Assembly: GCA_902803265.1 (NCBI GenBank)
Contig: CADCPD010000150.1
Span: 1 to 7,059 of the forward strand
From: an uncultured bacterium
GTDB lineage: Bacteria > Cyanobacteriota > Vampirovibrionia > Gastranaerophilales > Gastranaerophilaceae
DNA length: 7,059 nt
Reading direction: 5' to 3'
Shown: piece after piece, positions 5,888 to 7,059 of the stretch
How positions within the stretch are numbered: the first letter of the stretch is position 1
How the letters are laid out: each line of letters starts with the position of its first letter
Notes under the pieces: model-generated
Seen by the model: only the letters and a program-made list of their open reading frames with translations
What the model was told of the DNA's origin: nothing
The model's database searches: none
Position numbers and translations under genes: made by a program

Positions 5888-6394
5888 ATGGCAATATCAA
5901 CAAGTAAAAAAGGTAAACTTTTTACAGAAATAAATATAACTCCATTAACAGATATTTTCTTAGTACTGTTAATTATAATGATGGTAGTAGCGCCTACTTT
6001 TCAGTCAATGGACAATTCAATAAATATGCCTGAAATCAACAGCGGCTTAACTATTGAACAAAAAAATGCTACCGTATCTATTACCAAAAATGGTGAAATG
6101 TTTTTAAACGGAACACCAATAAGAGAAAGTAGCCTGACAGACAGCTTAATTGCTCTAAAACCAAAATTAGAAAAACCTGAAGTTGTTGTAAAAGCAGATG
6201 CACAAACAAAAAGTTCAGAAATAATGAAAGTTATGAACTCAGCAAAAGCCGCAGATTTTGAAAAACTTATAGTTGCAGGTGAACCTTTAAGTAAAAAAGA
6301 CCAAAAAGAACTGGCAAAAGCTATGGAATCTCAACAGCAGGAAGAAAGTATGCCAATGCCTGAAAATAACAATATTGAAGAATGGTCAGAATAG
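5888..6394 (+). CDS. exbD: ExbD/TolR-family protein 1, with a long acidic C-terminal tail
   Basis: A 168-residue protein with a short cytoplasmic N terminus, one TM helix (about 20-37) and a periplasmic domain (about 43-130). The INITPLTD motif (16-22 region) ends in D22, the proton-relaying aspartate equivalent to E. coli ExbD D25. The periplasmic part shows the family's beta-alpha pattern, with VSITKNGEMFLNG (63-75), VVVKADAQT (99-107) and a final helix and strand reaching about 130. After this comes an extension of about 38 residues (131-168), first Lys-rich and then Gln/Glu/Met/Asn-rich, without a clear counterpart in the second ExbD. The ribosome site is AGGA at 5876-5879, 8 nt from the ATG, and the gap to exbB is 17 bp. 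It probably pairs with the second ExbD in or beside the same motor. Confidence 0.92.
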   Translation: MAISTSKKGKLFTEINITPLTDIFLVLLIIMMVVAPTFQSMDNSINMPEINSGLTIEQKNATVSITKNGEMFLNGTPIRESSLTDSLIALKPKLEKPEVVVKADAQTKSSEIMKVMNSAKAADFEKLIVAGEPLSKKDQKELAKAMESQQQEESMPMPENNNIEEWSE

Positions 6395-6405
6395 AGGATA
6401 ATATT

Positions 6406-6789
6406 ATGGCAATGAGAGATTCATTTAATGAAATAAATATTACACCACTTACAGATATCTTTTTGGTGTTGTTAATTATAATGATGGTTATAGCTCCATT
6501 ATTGGATCAACAAGGATTAAATTTAACAGTACCTGATGTAGTTAAACAAGAAGACTTGAAAGACTCCAAACTGATTACTGTTTTAGTTACAAATGACAAT
6601 AAATACGTCATAAACAATGAGGAAATTTCTGAAGATAATTTAGAAAATACAATAAAAGATATGATACCGAACAATCCTGACGGTTTAGTAATACAATCAG
6701 AACCTGATTCTGTTCACGGAGCAGTTGTTAAACTAATGGATAAAGCTCGAAATGCGGGAGTTAAAAACGTGTCCGTTATTGAAGGTTAA
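6406..6789 (+). CDS. exbD: ExbD/TolR-family protein 2
   Basis: A 127-residue ExbD with one TM helix (about 15-32), the conserved aspartate at D17 and a periplasmic beta-alpha domain (about 38-127) ending in VKNVSVIEG. I chose the ATG at 6406 because GAGG (6394-6397) lies 8 nt before it. An in-frame ATG at 6382 would overlap the previous gene by 13 bp, has only a weak site, and adds eight residues without family similarity. The gap to the first exbD is 11 bp. The helix and its flanks (from the E before INITP to the MMV) are the same residue for residue as in the first ExbD over 20 positions, while the periplasmic domains are strongly diverged. This points to selection on the surface that contacts ExbB and to specialised periplasmic parts. 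It is the last gene of the operon. Confidence 0.92.
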   Translation: MAMRDSFNEINITPLTDIFLVLLIIMMVIAPLLDQQGLNLTVPDVVKQEDLKDSKLITVLVTNDNKYVINNEEISEDNLENTIKDMIPNNPDGLVIQSEPDSVHGAVVKLMDKARNAGVKNVSVIEG

Positions 6790-6803
6790 AACAAAATACT
6801 AAA

Positions 6804-6844
6804 GGAAAGAGCCTGCTTTGCAATTAAGAAAGCAGGCTCTTTCC
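6804..6844 (+). terminator. Perfect 16-bp hairpin after the operon, probable terminator or 3' stabiliser
   Basis: GGAAAGAGCCTGCTTT (6804-6819) pairs without mismatch with AAAGCAGGCTCTTTCC (6829-6844) around a 9-nt loop (GCAATTAAG). It sits 14 nt after the stop codon of the last exbD. The base after the stem is followed by A's, not T's; the only T-rich part is CTCTTT within the right arm. It may therefore end transcription imperfectly or protect the 3' end of the mRNA. No convergent gene is visible within the window. Confidence 0.68.
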
Positions 6845-7022
6845 CTAAAAACAGCGTAAAAACTGAAAAGGCAATTTTTATAGAGAAAAATACTTAAATA
6901 AGTATAAGGAAAATTATATTTTAAAAAAGCATTTCTTGTTGTTGACTAAAAAGCAGTCAGCATAGTTCACTCGAACACATTGTTAAGAAATGTGAATTTT
7001 CATGCATAAAAAAGAGCAATTT
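6845..7022. other. Gene-free intergenic segment with small palindromes
   Basis: No credible ORF is seen on either strand. Small symmetric sites are visible: ATACTTA-AA-TAAGTAT (6890-6905, perfect 7-bp arms with a 2-nt centre), CACATT/AATGTG around 6975-6993, and TGAATTTTCA just after it. Together with the promoter-like motif that follows, these suggest a regulatory region for a gene beginning past the window end, but none matches an operator I recognise. Confidence 0.4.
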
Positions 7023-7059
7023 TTTAAACAAAATTAACTTTATATAAGTACGAGAGATA
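7023..7059 (+). promoter_or_regulatory. Promoter-like element, copy B of the two-copy motif
   Basis: TTTAAACAAAA, then ACTTTATATA (7037-7046), TAAG (7045-7048) and TACGAGAGA (7049-7057), running to the window edge. The blocks match copy A at 669-708 in order and orientation, with a shorter gap before TACGAGAGA. It probably drives a transcript that begins at or just past the end of the window. Confidence 0.42.

Noticed and set aside
6382..6405. Earlier start for the second exbD at 6382, overlapping the first exbD
   Set aside because: Only a weak ribosome site precedes it, and the eight added residues lack family similarity; the GAGG at 6394-6397 points to 6406.
6940..6970. TTGACT as a -35 box in the 3' intergenic region
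   Set aside because: No -10-like hexamer lies 16-18 bp downstream.

Overview
The window is strongly A+T-rich and uses all three stop codons in the standard way (the phospholipase D-like gene ends in TGA). Its core is a TonB-ExbB-ExbD-ExbD energy-transduction operon, so the organism has a cell envelope with two membranes. The low GC, the TonB/ExbB/ExbD set, the short TspO and a heptanucleotide tandem repeat resembling cyanobacterial STRR elements together suggest a non-photosynthetic cyanobacterial relative (gut Gastranaerophilales/Melainabacteria). This assignment is an inference; no marker gene or rRNA is present to prove it.

Layout. Bases 2-208 (+) hold the 3' end of a STAS-domain protein, probably a SulP-type anion transporter. 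It converges on, and overlaps by 9 bp, a minus-strand TspO/MBR gene (200-583) that lacks the usual first membrane helix. Bases 584-976 have no protein gene. They hold a promoter-like element, a candidate small RNA of about 130 nt ending in a clear intrinsic terminator (807-832), and an array of 7-bp repeats with an inverted repeat. The repeats run into the stop codon of a membrane-anchored phospholipase D-like protein (977-2629, minus) with two intact HKD motifs, a Cys/His motif and a C-terminal calcium-loop-like segment.

A 74-bp divergent promoter region (2630-2703) separates that gene from the plus-strand operon. The operon order is: two exported paralogous beta-rich proteins (2704-3294, 3350-3967), a TonB-family protein (4047-5195), ExbB/TolQ (5235-5870), a first ExbD with a long acidic tail (5888-6394) and a second, shorter ExbD (6406-6789). 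A perfect 16-bp hairpin (6804-6844) follows the last gene. The remaining 215 bp contain no gene and end in a second copy of the promoter-like element seen at 669-708.

How the genes fit together. ExbB plus the two ExbDs should form the proton-driven inner-membrane motor. The TonB protein has a TM helix carrying an SxxxH motif, a Pro/Lys then Gly/Ser linker and a C-terminal TonB domain, and should transmit force to an outer-membrane partner. No TonB-dependent receptor is encoded here. The two exported paralogs at the head of the operon are the most likely new partners of this motor: their linkage is visible, their function is not known from the sequence.
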